Part shown: one piece after another, positions 1 through 9,944 of the stretch
Position numbering within the stretch: the stretch's first letter is position 1
How the letters are laid out: the number at the start of each line of letters is the position of its first letter
DNA from: Bacteroidales bacterium M8
GTDB lineage: Bacteria; Bacteroidota; Bacteroidia; Bacteroidales; Muribaculaceae
DNA length: 64,000 bases
Assembly: GCA_001689495.1 (NCBI GenBank)
Contig: LUJS01000017.1
Coordinates: 24,601-88,600, forward strand
Direction of reading: 5' to 3'
Made by a program: the position numbers and the translations under genes
Notes under the pieces: model-generated
What the model was told of the DNA's origin: nothing
The model's database searches: none
The model's input: the letters and a program-made list of their open reading frames with translations, nothing else

Positions 1-426
1 TATAATCCGAACACTAATCCTGCTACAGTAACACTCAATTTCGAGCGTGCTTTGTATTGGGTTAACGTCGGTGCCCAGCCCACCGACACCGTACGCACCA
101 TCCTCTCCAACGAGGGTGTACTCTTGATGAAGCACCTTCAGGGTGGCGTCAAGAAGGGTGCCTTTGACGAGGCCGAGGCTCAGCGCCGCTTCGACGCTTG
201 GAAGGCCCGCAAGCAGCAGAGCGTTGAATCGCTCCGTGCTTCGGTAGCCGACAAGAAGGAGTCAGCCAAGAAAGCCCAGCTCGAGGCCGAGCAGGCTCAG
301 AACAAGGCTAAGGCCGAGGCCGTAGCCAAGAAGAAAGCCGAGGCTGCCGCCGCTGCAGCAGAGGCTGAGGCAGCCGCCAATGCAGAAGCTGAGGCTCCCG
401 CTGCCGAAGAGAGCAAGGCCGAGTAA
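1..426 (+). CDS. rpsP: 30S ribosomal protein S16, 3' part
   Basis: This is the C-terminal part of ribosomal protein S16, a small-subunit assembly protein. The reading frame is open from the first base of the window, so the start lies upstream. The visible part begins YNPNTNPATVTLNFERALYW and continues with a stretch typical of the S16 core (GAQPTDTVRTILSNEGVLLM). After the core comes a roughly 80-residue tail rich in Lys, Glu and Ala, predicted to be helical. Such tails are common in Bacteroidetes S16 and account for its greater length compared with the E. coli protein. A strong hairpin follows the stop codon. Confidence 0.93.
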   Translation, partial: YNPNTNPATVTLNFERALYWVNVGAQPTDTVRTILSNEGVLLMKHLQGGVKKGAFDEAEAQRRFDAWKARKQQSVESLRASVADKKESAKKAQLEAEQAQNKAKAEAVAKKKAEAAAAAAEAEAAANAEAEAPAAEESKAE

Positions 427-459
427 GAAATCGAATCGTCCGATTTTCCAAAACTATCT

Positions 460-493
460 CCACGGGGTTGAGTCATCATCCCCGTGGTTTTTT
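460..493 (+). terminator. Rho-independent terminator after rpsP
   Basis: An 8-bp perfect stem (CCACGGGG, 12-nt loop, CCCCGTGG) at 460-487 is followed by a run of T. It lies between the rpsP stop codon and ruvA, so it probably ends the rpsP transcript. Confidence 0.8.
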
Positions 494-507
494 ATATCTT
501 TACAGCT

Positions 508-1104
508 ATGTTTGAATATATCAAGGGTATCCTCACCGAGGTGACGCCGACCCATGTGGTGGCCGAGACTCAGGGTGGCGTGGGGTATATGGCCATGGTG
601 TCGCTGAATACCTTCGAGGCCATACAGAACATGAAGGGCGAGGTGCGCCTGCTGGTGCACGAGGTGATACGCGAGGATGCATGGACCCTCTATGGATTTG
701 CCGACGCCAAGGAGCGCGAGCTGTTCCGCCTGCTCATCGGGGTGTCGGGCGTCGGGCCCGGCACGGCGCTGCTGATACTCTCGTCCATCACTCCGTCAGA
801 CCTCGAGGCCGTCATAACGTCGGGCGACCACACGCGGCTGAAAACCGTCAAGGGCATCGGCGCCAAGACCGCACAGAGGATAATTGTTGACCTCAAGGAT
901 AAAATAAAACCCTCGGGCGAATCGTTATTAAGTCAGCCATCAGTCCTTGCACCGGTCAACGAGGTCTATGAGGAGGCTCTGGCCGCCCTCGTGGCACTCG
1001 GATTCCAGCGTCCGCAGTCGCAGAAAGTGCTGCGCCGCATCTTTGACGCCGACCCGGCGGTCAAAGTCGAATCGGCCATCAAGCAGGCTCTTGGCATGAT
1101 GTGA
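508..1104 (+). CDS. ruvA: Holliday junction branch migration protein RuvA
   Basis: RuvA binds Holliday junctions and loads the RuvB motor in recombinational repair. The 198-residue product has the usual length. It shows the N-terminal OB domain (MFEYIKGILTEV onward), two helix-hairpin-helix motifs (GVSGVGPGTALLILSSI near residue 75 and VKGIGAKTAQRIIVDL near residue 115), and a C-terminal helical domain that binds RuvB. The ATG at 508 is preferred. An upstream in-frame GTG at 484 falls inside the preceding terminator stem and would add eight residues absent from the family. The sprA frame begins within about 20 bp of the stop, so the two genes may be co-transcribed. Confidence 0.95.
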   Translation: MFEYIKGILTEVTPTHVVAETQGGVGYMAMVSLNTFEAIQNMKGEVRLLVHEVIREDAWTLYGFADAKERELFRLLIGVSGVGPGTALLILSSITPSDLEAVITSGDHTRLKTVKGIGAKTAQRIIVDLKDKIKPSGESLLSQPSVLAPVNEVYEEALAALVALGFQRPQSQKVLRRIFDADPAVKVESAIKQALGMM

Positions 1105-1123
1105 TACAAGACACCCCGAGACA

Positions 1124-4100
1124 CTGAAACACAGGCGCGACATATTCATCTACATCCCCATGCTTCTATCGGCCATGGCCGCCGCGGCATGGGGCACGGT
1201 CGCGTATGCCCAGAAGGTGTCCGATGACTTCACCCCTCCCCCCACGGTAATCACGACGCCGCCAGCCATGCTGAATCCGGCAGACTCGATAATGATGCCG
1301 TTTCCGGTGCAGCAGACAATCCCGCAGAGCTACGAGGACCTGATGGAGCAGGAGTTTGCCGCCGATCTGGCCAACCCGTCCAACATCACCACCACGACCG
1401 AATACGACCCCGACTTGGGGTGCTATGTGGTCAGGACCCGCGTGGGCGAGCAGGACGTGGTGACGCCCTTCTTCCTGTCGCCGGCCCAGTATAACGCTTG
1501 GCAGAACAGACTGTCGATGCGCAACTATTTTCGCGAGCGCAACTCGGAGGCCATCAACAAGCCCGACAAGGAGCCGTTCAACATCCTCGACATGAACTTT
1601 GCCCTCGGGCCGCTCGAGAAGATATTCGGCCCCGGCGGCGTGAGCCTCAAGACTCAGGGCTCGGTGACACTGCAGATGGGTGTCAAGTCAAACAAGACCG
1701 ACAACCCCGCGCTGTCCATCGACTCGAGGCGTAAGACATACTTCGACTTCGACCAGAAGATTCAGGCCACCGTTCAGGCCTCGGTCGGCGACAGGATGAA
1801 GTTCAACATGACCTACAACACAGATGCCACGTTCGACTTCGACTCGAAGAATCTGAAACTGGCATACGAGGGCAAGGAGGACGACATCGTCAAGCTGATC
1901 GAGGCTGGCAACGTGTCGATGACCACCGGCTCGCAGCTGATACGAGGCAGCACGGCCCTGTTCGGCATCAAGACACAGCTGCAGTTCGGCAAGCTCACGG
2001 CCACGGCGCTGGTGTCGCAGCAAAACTCGCAGTCGACGTCGGTCAACTCTAAGGGCGGCGCGCAGACCACCGACTTCAAGGTGCGCGCCGATGAGTACGA
2101 CCAGAATCGCCACTTCTTCCTGGCCCACTGGTTCAGGGACAATTACGACCGTTTCGCGTCCAAGCTCCCCTTCGTGTCGTCGGGCGTCAAGATAACCCGC
2201 ATCGAGGTGTGGGTCACCAACAAGAACTCGCGGTTCGACCAGAGCCGCAACTTCGTTGCATTCGAGGATCTGGGCGAGGGCACCCATCTGGCATCGTCGT
2301 TCTGGCAGCCCACGGGCACGCTGCCCATCCCAACCAACTCGTCCAACAACCTGCTGTCGGTCATCAAGACCGACTATCCCGGCGCGCGCAACATCAACAC
2401 CGTCACTCAGGCGCTTGCTCCGCTGGCTGCTTATGGCATAGAGGGTGGCAGCGACTACGAGAAAGTCGAGTCGGCCCGCCTGCTCACATCGTCTGAATAT
2501 ACCCTCAACTCCACGCTGGGCTACATCTCGCTCAAGAGCGCGCTCAGCGCCGACGAGGTGCTGGCCGTGGCTTACGAATATACATACAACGGCCAGGTCT
2601 ATCAGGTGGGCGAGTTCTCGGCCGACGTCACCACCACCGATGAGTCAATCTACCTAAAGATGCTCAAGTCGACCACCGTCGACCCCAAGGCCCCGATGTG
2701 GGACCTCATGATGAAGAACGTCTACTCGCTGGGAGCATATCAGGTGCAGAAACAGAACTTCCGCCTCAACATCAAGTATCTCAGCGACACCACCGGCACC
2801 GAAATCAACTATCTGCCGATACCCTCAATCTCGAATGTGCCGCTGCTGCAGGTGATGAACCTTGACCGCATCGACACCAACGAGGCGTCAAACCCTGACG
2901 GATTCTTTGACTTCATCGAGGGATATACCATCCTCGCCTCGCAGGGCAAGGTGATATTCCCCGTCGTCGAGCCGTTCGGCCAACATCTTGCCGACAAGAT
3001 AGACAACCCCGAGCTGGCCAAGCAATATGTATATCAGGAGCTCTACGACTCGACCATAGTCGTGGCCCGACAGTTTGCCGAGAAGAACAAGTTCGTGCTC
3101 GAGGGCAAGTATCAGGCCTCGTCAGGCTCGCAGATACGCCTCAACGCCATGAACGTGCCCCGCGGCTCGGTCATCGTCACCGCTGGCGGCGTCACCCTGA
3201 CCGAAAACTCGGACTATACCGTGGACTATGCCATGGGCATAGTCACCATCACCAACCAGAGCATCATCGACTCGGGCCAGAGCGTCAGCGTCACCCTCGA
3301 GAACCAGTCGCTCTTCTCGACCCAGCGCAAGACGCTGCTGGGCCTCGACCTCAACTACAAGTTCAACAAGGACTTCAACATCGGGGCCACTATCATGCAC
3401 TTCTCCGAGAAGGCTCTGACCGAAAAGGTCAACATCGGCGACGAGACGGTCAACAACACCATCTGGGGCCTGAACACGCAGTATAACACCCGATTCATGT
3501 GGCTGACCAACCTGCTCAACAAGATACCCACGGTCAACGCCACCCAGCCCTCGACCCTGAGCCTGCAGGCCGAGTTCGCCCAACTGATACCCCACGCGCA
3601 GAAGACCGGGTCGAACAAGGGCTCGAGCTATATCGACGACTTCGAGTCGACACAGGTCGGCATAGACCTGCGGTCGCCCTACGCTTGGTTTCTCGCCTCG
3701 ACCCCCTACGACCCGTCGGCCGACGCCCTCTTCCCCGAGGCCGCCCTGTCAGACAACGTGGACTACGGCAAGAACCGCGCCCTGCTCAACTGGTACTTCA
3801 TAGACCGCATGTTCACGGCCCGCAACTCGTCGATGTGTCCCGGATACATCAAGGCCGACCCCAAGCAGATGAACAGCCCCTATATCCGCGAGGTCACCTC
3901 GCGCGAGATATTCCCGGGGCGCCAGCTGGCCTACGGCGAGTCGAACACCATACAGACCCTCAACCTGTCGTTCTATCCCACCGAGCGCGGCCCCTATAAC
4001 CTCGACGCCACCAACATCGACGACCGCGGCAACCTGCTGCGACCCGAAAAGAGGTGGGGCGGCATCATGCGCAAGATGGACAACACCAACTTCGAGTCGT

Positions 4101-7100
4101 CCAACATCGAGTACGTGCAGTTCTGGATGCTGTCGCCGTTCCTCGACCCCGACAACGACAACCTCGAGGGCGGCGACCTGTACATCAACTTCGGCGAGAT
4201 GAGCGAGGACATACTCAAGGACGGCCTGAAGAGCTATGAGAACGGCATCCCCGTCGACGGCGACGACCAGTTCATGGAAGAGACCGTCTGGGGCCGCGTG
4301 TCGCGCCAGAACTCGCTGACATACGCATTCGACAACAACTCGAACGCGCGCCCCATTCAGGACGTTGGTCTGGACGGACTGCGCAACGACGACGAGTTCA
4401 CGTTCCCGTCATATTCCGACTATCTCGAGCAGCTGCGCGGCAAGCTGGCCCCCGACGCCATAGCCACCATGCAGGAAGACCGTTTCTCGGCGTTCAACGA
4501 CCCCGCGGGCGACAACTATCACTTCTTCCGCGGATACGACTATGACGAGCAGCGCCTCGGCGTGCTCGAGCGATACAAGCGATACAACGGCGTCGAGGGC
4601 AACTCGCTCTCGCCCGACGATGCCGGCGACCCGCTCTACCAGTCGTCGCGCTCGCTGCCCGACGTCGAGGACATCAATCAGGACAACACGCTCAACGAGT
4701 ATGAGCGCTATTTCCAGTATCGCGTCTCCATCCGCCCCGAAGACCTCGAGGTGGGCAAGAACTATATCACCGACAAGCAGGTCAGCATCGTTCCCAACCA
4801 CGACGGGACCACACAGGAGGTGGTGTGGTATCAGTTCAAGATACCCTTGGCAGACTACGAGAAGGTCGTGGGCAACATCACAGACTTCTCGACCATACGC
4901 TTTGCCCGAATGTTCATGACCGGGTTCAAGAAACCCACTCACCTGAGGTTTGCCACACTCGAGCTTGTCAAGGGCGAATGGCGCACGTACGACTTCAACC
5001 TCAACACCCGCGGCGACGCTCCCGCCGAGGGCCAGCTCGACATATCGGTGGTCAACATCGAGGAGAACGCCGAGCGCGAGCCGGTCAACTATGTGCTGCC
5101 CCCCGGCGTGACCCGAATCCAAGACCCCGGCCAGAGCCAGATACTGCAGCTCAACGAGCAGTCGATGTCGCTCAAGGTGCTGGGCCTTCAGCCGGGCGAC
5201 GCGCGTGCCGTCTATCGAAACACCCTGCTGGACCTGCGCAACTACAAGCGCATGCAGATGTGGGTACACGCCGAGAAGCTGATAGACGACCTGACCAACC
5301 TGCGCTCGGGCGAGATCTCGGTGTTCATCCGCCTCGGCTCGGACGTCAAGAGCAACTACTACGAGTATGAGGTGCCCCTCGACCTCACCCCCGCCAAACA
5401 GTATGACGACACCCCCACAGACCGCTGGGAAGTGTGGCCGCGCAACAACTACATGGACTTCGACCTGCAGACGTTGGTAGACCTGAAGAAAGAGCGCAAC
5501 CGCGCCAAGAACGAGAATCAGCCCGGCGTGGGATTCGGCGTGCTCTATACCTCGCGCGACCCCAACAACGAGCGCAACCGCATATCGGTGATAGGCAATC
5601 CCTCGATCTCGGACGTCAGGGTGATGCTGATAGGCGTGCGCAACAACGCGCCCACGGTCAAGGATGCCGTGGTGTGGCTGAACGAGCTGAAGGTGACAGA
5701 CTTCAACAACTCGGGCGGCTGGGCCGCGCGCGGCAACATGAACATCGGTGTCTCTGACATCGCCACCCTCAATCTGGGCGCGCACATCGAGACCGCCGGA
5801 TTCGGCTCGGTAGACCAGTCGCTCAATGCCCGCCGCATGGACGACTACGAGCAGTATAACTTTGCCATGCAGGTCGACGCGGGCCGTTTCTTCCCCGAGA
5901 AGGCCAAGCTGCACGCGCCTATATACTACTCGGTGTCTAAGGAAAAGACCACCCCGCTCTACAATCCCCTCGATCAGGACGTCAAGCTGAAAGACGCCCT
6001 CGACGACTGTGTCAACGACCACCAGCGCGACTCTATCGAGGCGTTTGCCGTCGAGCGCTCGACCATAAAGAGCTTCTCAATCTCGGGCCTCAAGTTCGAC
6101 GTCAAGTCCAAGAACCCCATGCCGTGGGATCCGGCCAACTTCACGCTGAACTTCTCGTTCAACAAGCAGTCCAAGACCGACCCGACGACCGAGTACGAGA
6201 ATACCAACGACTATCGCGGCTCGTTCCAGTACAACTATACCCCCTACAACAAGGGCTGGAAGCCGTTTGCCGGCCTCAAGTCAAAGAACAAGAACCTCAA
6301 GTTCTTCAAGGACTGGGAGATAAACTATCTGCCCACCAACATATCGTTCCTCACCACGATGTCGAGATACTATTACGAGCTGCAGACACGCTCGGAGACC
6401 GATGTCGACTTCCAGCTGCCCGTGTCGGTGAGCAAGAACTTCGTTTGGGACCGCCAGTTTGCCCTGAGCTGGAACCTGACCAAGTCGCTCTCGGTCAACT
6501 TCAACTCAAACACCTCGGCGCGCATCGAGGAGACCATGGGCGCCGTGAACCGCAAGCTGTTCCCCGACAAGTATCGCGAGTGGAAGGACACCGTGCTGCA
6601 GAGCCTCTCGCACATGGGCACCCCGTGGAGCTATAACCAGTCGTTCGTGGTGACATACAGATGGCCCTTCAACCGCGTGCCCGTGCTGGACTGGTTTACG
6701 GGCAACGCAAGCTATAACGCCACATACCGCTGGGACCGCGGGTCTGAGGTGGACGGTGTCTCGATGGGCAACTCGATAGCCAATCAGGCGGCCCTCAACA
6801 TGGACGGACGCCTCAACTTCGAGAACATATACAACAAGTTCAAGTTCACCAAGGCCGTAGACCAGCGCTTCAAGGCACGCAAGGGCAAGCAGCAGACCAA
6901 GAAGCCAAAGAAGTTCGAGCGCACGTTCACGCTCAAGCCCGACACCACCCTGAGCATACGCCACAACCTGCGCAACACCAAGGTCAAGGTGACGGCCCAG
7001 ACCGCCGACGGACAGCCGTTCCGCGTCACGCACAAGGTCAAGGACGCCAACAACATAGAGATCCTCACCAAAGGCGACAAGAACATCAAGATCACCGTCG

Positions 7101-8566
7101 AGGAGATACTCAAGGAGCAGAAGACATTCTGGCGCGAGGTCGGCGAGTATGCCACACGTCTGGTGATGTCGCCGCGCAACGCCGCCGTGCGCTTCCGCTC
7201 GACGCGCTCGCTGTCGCTGCCGCTGTTCCGTCCCGAGATAGGCAACATCTTCGGCCAGACGCACAGCGCCGGTCCCATGTCGCCGGGTCTCGACTTTGCC
7301 TTCGGATTCACGGGCGAGGACTATATCGACAAGGCGCTGAGCCGCGGATGGCTCATCACCGACGACGGCCAGACATCGCCCGCCAACTTCGCCAACACCA
7401 ACGAGCTCAACGTCGAGCTGACCCTCGAGCCGCTCAAGGGCCTCAAGATAGTACTGACCACCAACCGCACGCAAAACCGCACGCGCTCCGTCCAGTTCAT
7501 GTATGACAACATGCCGACCTCGCTGGCCGGATCATACACCAAGACCCACGTGGCGCTGCGCACGGCCCTCAAGCACTTCTCGGCCGACAACGGCTATCAG
7601 TCCGAGACATTCGACAGATTCCTGTCATACATCCCCGTGATGGCCCGGCGCATCGAGGGGCAGTATGACGGTGTCAACTATCCCGAGGGCGGATTCATGC
7701 AGGGCAACATCAATGCCGGCAACCCGTTCAACCCCGAGGTGGGCGGCGTGTCGCGCACGGGCTCCGACGTGCTCATACCGGCGTTCATCGCAGCATATAC
7801 CGGCACCGACCCCGAGAAGCAGTATCTCGACCCGTTCCCGTCGTTTGCAGCGGCGTTGCCCAACTGGCGCGTCACGTACGACGGCCTCATATATCTCGGC
7901 GGGCTGGCCAACGTGTTCAAGACCTTCACGCTCAACCACGCATACCAGTGCACGTACAGCGTGGGCTCTTACTCGTCGTTCCTCAACTGGATGCAGGTGC
8001 CCGGACGCGAGGGGCTCGGATTCGCCCTCAACGAGCAGACCGGACAGCCCATACCGTCGTCGCCATACAACATCTCATCGGTGGCCATCACCGAGAAGTT
8101 CGCCCCCCTTATCGGCGCCTCGGTGACGCTGAAAAACGAGATGACCCTCTCGGCCGAATACCGCGACTCGCGCACGCTCACCCTCAACACCTCGGCCGGA
8201 CAGGTCGTCGAGGCCAACCAGCGCGGACTCACGTTCGGTCTGGGCTACAAGATCGTGGGCTTCAACACCGTGCTCAAGATGAAAGGCTCGGGCCGAGGCA
8301 TCTCTAACGACCTCACCATCAACGGCGACTTCTCGTTTGCCGAGACTCAGGCCCTGATACGCCGCATCGAGACCGCCTACACTCAGGCCACCTCGGGCAC
8401 GCGCACCATCAACATGAACCTCACGGCATCATACGTGATGTCGCGCCGCCTCACGGTCGGTGCCTTCTTCGACCATCAGATCAATACCCCTATCGTCTCC
8501 TCGACATCATACCCCACCACCAACACCTCGTTCGGTTTCAACTTAAATCTGTCATTAGCACGATGA
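1124..8566 (+). CDS. sprA: Type IX secretion system outer-membrane translocon SprA (Sov)
   Basis: SprA is the giant outer-membrane beta-barrel through which the Bacteroidetes type IX system exports cargo carrying a C-terminal sorting domain. The product is about 2,470-2,480 residues, the right size for the family. It is rich in Tyr, Asn and alternating beta-strand patterns and ends in a short barrel strand (FGFNLNLSLAR). The first ATG is at 1160, which would start directly in the hydrophobic part of the signal peptide. The in-frame CTG at 1124 instead gives MKHRRDIFIYIPMLLSAMAA, a canonical signal peptide with a basic N-terminus that continues to a likely cleavage site near YAQ. I therefore place the start at 1124 with moderate certainty. 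The stop overlaps the start of the following GH28 gene by four bases. Confidence 0.93.
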   Translation: MKHRRDIFIYIPMLLSAMAAAAWGTVAYAQKVSDDFTPPPTVITTPPAMLNPADSIMMPFPVQQTIPQSYEDLMEQEFAADLANPSNITTTTEYDPDLGCYVVRTRVGEQDVVTPFFLSPAQYNAWQNRLSMRNYFRERNSEAINKPDKEPFNILDMNFALGPLEKIFGPGGVSLKTQGSVTLQMGVKSNKTDNPALSIDSRRKTYFDFDQKIQATVQASVGDRMKFNMTYNTDATFDFDSKNLKLAYEGKEDDIVKLIEAGNVSMTTGSQLIRGSTALFGIKTQLQFGKLTATALVSQQNSQSTSVNSKGGAQTTDFKVRADEYDQNRHFFLAHWFRDNYDRFASKLPFVSSGVKITRIEVWVTNKNSRFDQSRNFVAFEDLGEGTHLASSFWQPTGTLPIPTNSSNNLLSVIKTDYPGARNINTVTQALAPLAAYGIEGGSDYEKVESARLLTSSEYTLNSTLGYISLKSALSADEVLAVAYEYTYNGQVYQVGEFSADVTTTDESIYLKMLKSTTVDPKAPMWDLMMKNVYSLGAYQVQKQNFRLNIKYLSDTTGTEINYLPIPSISNVPLLQVMNLDRIDTNEASNPDGFFDFIEGYTILASQGKVIFPVVEPFGQHLADKIDNPELAKQYVYQELYDSTIVVARQFAEKNKFVLEGKYQASSGSQIRLNAMNVPRGSVIVTAGGVTLTENSDYTVDYAMGIVTITNQSIIDSGQSVSVTLENQSLFSTQRKTLLGLDLNYKFNKDFNIGATIMHFSEKALTEKVNIGDETVNNTIWGLNTQYNTRFMWLTNLLNKIPTVNATQPSTLSLQAEFAQLIPHAQKTGSNKGSSYIDDFESTQVGIDLRSPYAWFLASTPYDPSADALFPEAALSDNVDYGKNRALLNWYFIDRMFTARNSSMCPGYIKADPKQMNSPYIREVTSREIFPGRQLAYGESNTIQTLNLSFYPTERGPYNLDATNIDDRGNLLRPEKRWGGIMRKMDNTNFESSNIEYVQFWMLSPFLDPDNDNLEGGDLYINFGEMSEDILKDGLKSYENGIPVDGDDQFMEETVWGRVSRQNSLTYAFDNNSNARPIQDVGLDGLRNDDEFTFPSYSDYLEQLRGKLAPDAIATMQEDRFSAFNDPAGDNYHFFRGYDYDEQRLGVLERYKRYNGVEGNSLSPDDAGDPLYQSSRSLPDVEDINQDNTLNEYERYFQYRVSIRPEDLEVGKNYITDKQVSIVPNHDGTTQEVVWYQFKIPLADYEKVVGNITDFSTIRFARMFMTGFKKPTHLRFATLELVKGEWRTYDFNLNTRGDAPAEGQLDISVVNIEENAEREPVNYVLPPGVTRIQDPGQSQILQLNEQSMSLKVLGLQPGDARAVYRNTLLDLRNYKRMQMWVHAEKLIDDLTNLRSGEISVFIRLGSDVKSNYYEYEVPLDLTPAKQYDDTPTDRWEVWPRNNYMDFDLQTLVDLKKERNRAKNENQPGVGFGVLYTSRDPNNERNRISVIGNPSISDVRVMLIGVRNNAPTVKDAVVWLNELKVTDFNNSGGWAARGNMNIGVSDIATLNLGAHIETAGFGSVDQSLNARRMDDYEQYNFAMQVDAGRFFPEKAKLHAPIYYSVSKEKTTPLYNPLDQDVKLKDALDDCVNDHQRDSIEAFAVERSTIKSFSISGLKFDVKSKNPMPWDPANFTLNFSFNKQSKTDPTTEYENTNDYRGSFQYNYTPYNKGWKPFAGLKSKNKNLKFFKDWEINYLPTNISFLTTMSRYYYELQTRSETDVDFQLPVSVSKNFVWDRQFALSWNLTKSLSVNFNSNTSARIEETMGAVNRKLFPDKYREWKDTVLQSLSHMGTPWSYNQSFVVTYRWPFNRVPVLDWFTGNASYNATYRWDRGSEVDGVSMGNSIANQAALNMDGRLNFENIYNKFKFTKAVDQRFKARKGKQQTKKPKKFERTFTLKPDTTLSIRHNLRNTKVKVTAQTADGQPFRVTHKVKDANNIEILTKGDKNIKITVEEILKEQKTFWREVGEYATRLVMSPRNAAVRFRSTRSLSLPLFRPEIGNIFGQTHSAGPMSPGLDFAFGFTGEDYIDKALSRGWLITDDGQTSPANFANTNELNVELTLEPLKGLKIVLTTNRTQNRTRSVQFMYDNMPTSLAGSYTKTHVALRTALKHFSADNGYQSETFDRFLSYIPVMARRIEGQYDGVNYPEGGFMQGNINAGNPFNPEVGGVSRTGSDVLIPAFIAAYTGTDPEKQYLDPFPSFAAALPNWRVTYDGLIYLGGLANVFKTFTLNHAYQCTYSVGSYSSFLNWMQVPGREGLGFALNEQTGQPIPSSPYNISSVAITEKFAPLIGASVTLKNEMTLSAEYRDSRTLTLNTSAGQVVEANQRGLTFGLGYKIVGFNTVLKMKGSGRGISNDLTINGDFSFAETQALIRRIETAYTQATSGTRTINMNLTASYVMSRRLTVGAFFDHQINTPIVSSTSYPTTNTSFGFNLNLSLAR

Positions 8567-9921
8567 AAAACTTACTTCTCACGCTTCTGTTCGGCGTGTC
8601 GGGGGCAGTGGCCTCGCACGGCGCCGTCTACGACATCACCGCATACGGCGCCGTAGCCGACACCACGCGGCTCTCGACATCGGCCATCCAGCAGGCCATC
8701 GACGCCTGCAACGCCGCCGGAGGCGGCGAGGTGCTCGTGCCCGCCGGAGCTTGGAAGACCGGCAGCATCTTCCTGAAGAGCAACGTCACCCTGCGCCTCG
8801 AGAACGGCGCCACGCTCTATGGCTCGACCGACATCAGGGACTATACGCCTATCAAGACCGACTATGTGTCGCTACGCACCCACACCCCCACCATACAGCT
8901 CATCTATGCCGACAAGGCCCGCTCGGTGGCCATCACCGGACAAGGCACCATCGACGGTCGCGGCGCGGCATTCCCCAAGCTGACGTGGGACGACGAGGGC
9001 ATCACCCGCCCCCACCTGCTGAGATTCATACAGTGCGAGGACGTGACCGTGAGCGGCATCACCCTGCGCAACTCGGGTTGCTGGATGCAGCACTATCTGG
9101 CATGCGACCGCGTGAAGATACACGGCATCAGCGTGTACAACCGCAACAACTACAACAACGACGCCCTTGATCTGGACGGATGCCACGACGTGGTCGTCAG
9201 CGACATGATAGCCGACTCTGACGACGATGCCATAACGCTGAAGTCGACCTCGCCCCGTCTGTGCGAGGACATCACCATCAGCAACTGCACCGTGTCGTCG
9301 CACTGCAACGGCATCAAGCTCGGCACCGAGACCAACGGCGGATTCCGCAACATCATCATCCGCGGCATCACCGTCAAGCCCTCGGCCGACCGGTCGACAC
9401 AGTTTTTCGGCTATGAGGGCGGCATAGGCCACTCGGCCATATCGCTCGAGATCGTAGACGGCGGCACGATGTCAAACGTCGACATCGCCGACGTCACCAT
9501 CCGCGGCACGCAGTGCCCCATCTTCATCCGTCTGGCCAACCGTGCCCGCGCATACTCGCCCGACGTGCCTGTCGAGAACATAGGCTCCATCTCGGGCATC
9601 GTGCTGCACGACATACTCATCGACGACGCAGGCCCCGGCGGCTCGTCGATAACCGGTCTGGCCGGACACCCCGTGCGCGACGTCGAGCTGCGCGACATCA
9701 CCATCCGCCACGCCGGAGGTCAGGGCGAGACACCCGCGCCGACCGACGAGAAAGTGGCCGACTATCCCGAATCGACCATGTGGGGCATACTCCCCGCACA
9801 GGGATTCTGGCTCAACCACACCGAGGATGTCCGCATCAAGAACCTGCGCGTCATCCCCGCGTCGCCCGACGCCCGCCCCACCATCGTCGCCACCGACTCG
9901 CCCCGCCTCGTCGAGGAATAA
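8563..9921 (+). CDS. Glycoside hydrolase family 28 (polygalacturonase-like), secreted
   Basis: GH28 enzymes hydrolyse alpha-linked galacturonic acid in pectin through a right-handed beta-helix. The 452-residue product starts with a signal peptide (MKNLLLTLLFGVSGAVASHG). The N-terminal AYGAVADTT segment and the AIQQAIDACNAAGGGEVLVP segment are typical of the family. The catalytic region is visible as NNDALDLDGC, then DSDDDAITLKS with the paired aspartates, then HCNGIKLGTE. Its ATG overlaps the sprA stop codon (ATGA), implying translational coupling. A GH106-type gene follows 23 bp downstream, so the pair likely acts on rhamnogalacturonan or homogalacturonan. Confidence 0.9.
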   Translation: MKNLLLTLLFGVSGAVASHGAVYDITAYGAVADTTRLSTSAIQQAIDACNAAGGGEVLVPAGAWKTGSIFLKSNVTLRLENGATLYGSTDIRDYTPIKTDYVSLRTHTPTIQLIYADKARSVAITGQGTIDGRGAAFPKLTWDDEGITRPHLLRFIQCEDVTVSGITLRNSGCWMQHYLACDRVKIHGISVYNRNNYNNDALDLDGCHDVVVSDMIADSDDDAITLKSTSPRLCEDITISNCTVSSHCNGIKLGTETNGGFRNIIIRGITVKPSADRSTQFFGYEGGIGHSAISLEIVDGGTMSNVDIADVTIRGTQCPIFIRLANRARAYSPDVPVENIGSISGIVLHDILIDDAGPGGSSITGLAGHPVRDVELRDITIRHAGGQGETPAPTDEKVADYPESTMWGILPAQGFWLNHTEDVRIKNLRVIPASPDARPTIVATDSPRLVEE

Positions 9922-9944
9922 CCGAAATCGAGTAGTAACCAAAT

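Noticed and set aside
1099..1110. TGATACA near the sprA start as a further WYL operator half-site
   Set aside because: There is no matching left half at the right distance and no -7 element eight bases downstream.
4409..6022. Long minus-strand open frame (537 codons) inside sprA
   Set aside because: It is a mirror of the GC-rich codon pattern of sprA, has low-complexity Val/Leu/Arg-rich composition and no recognisable domain or promoter.
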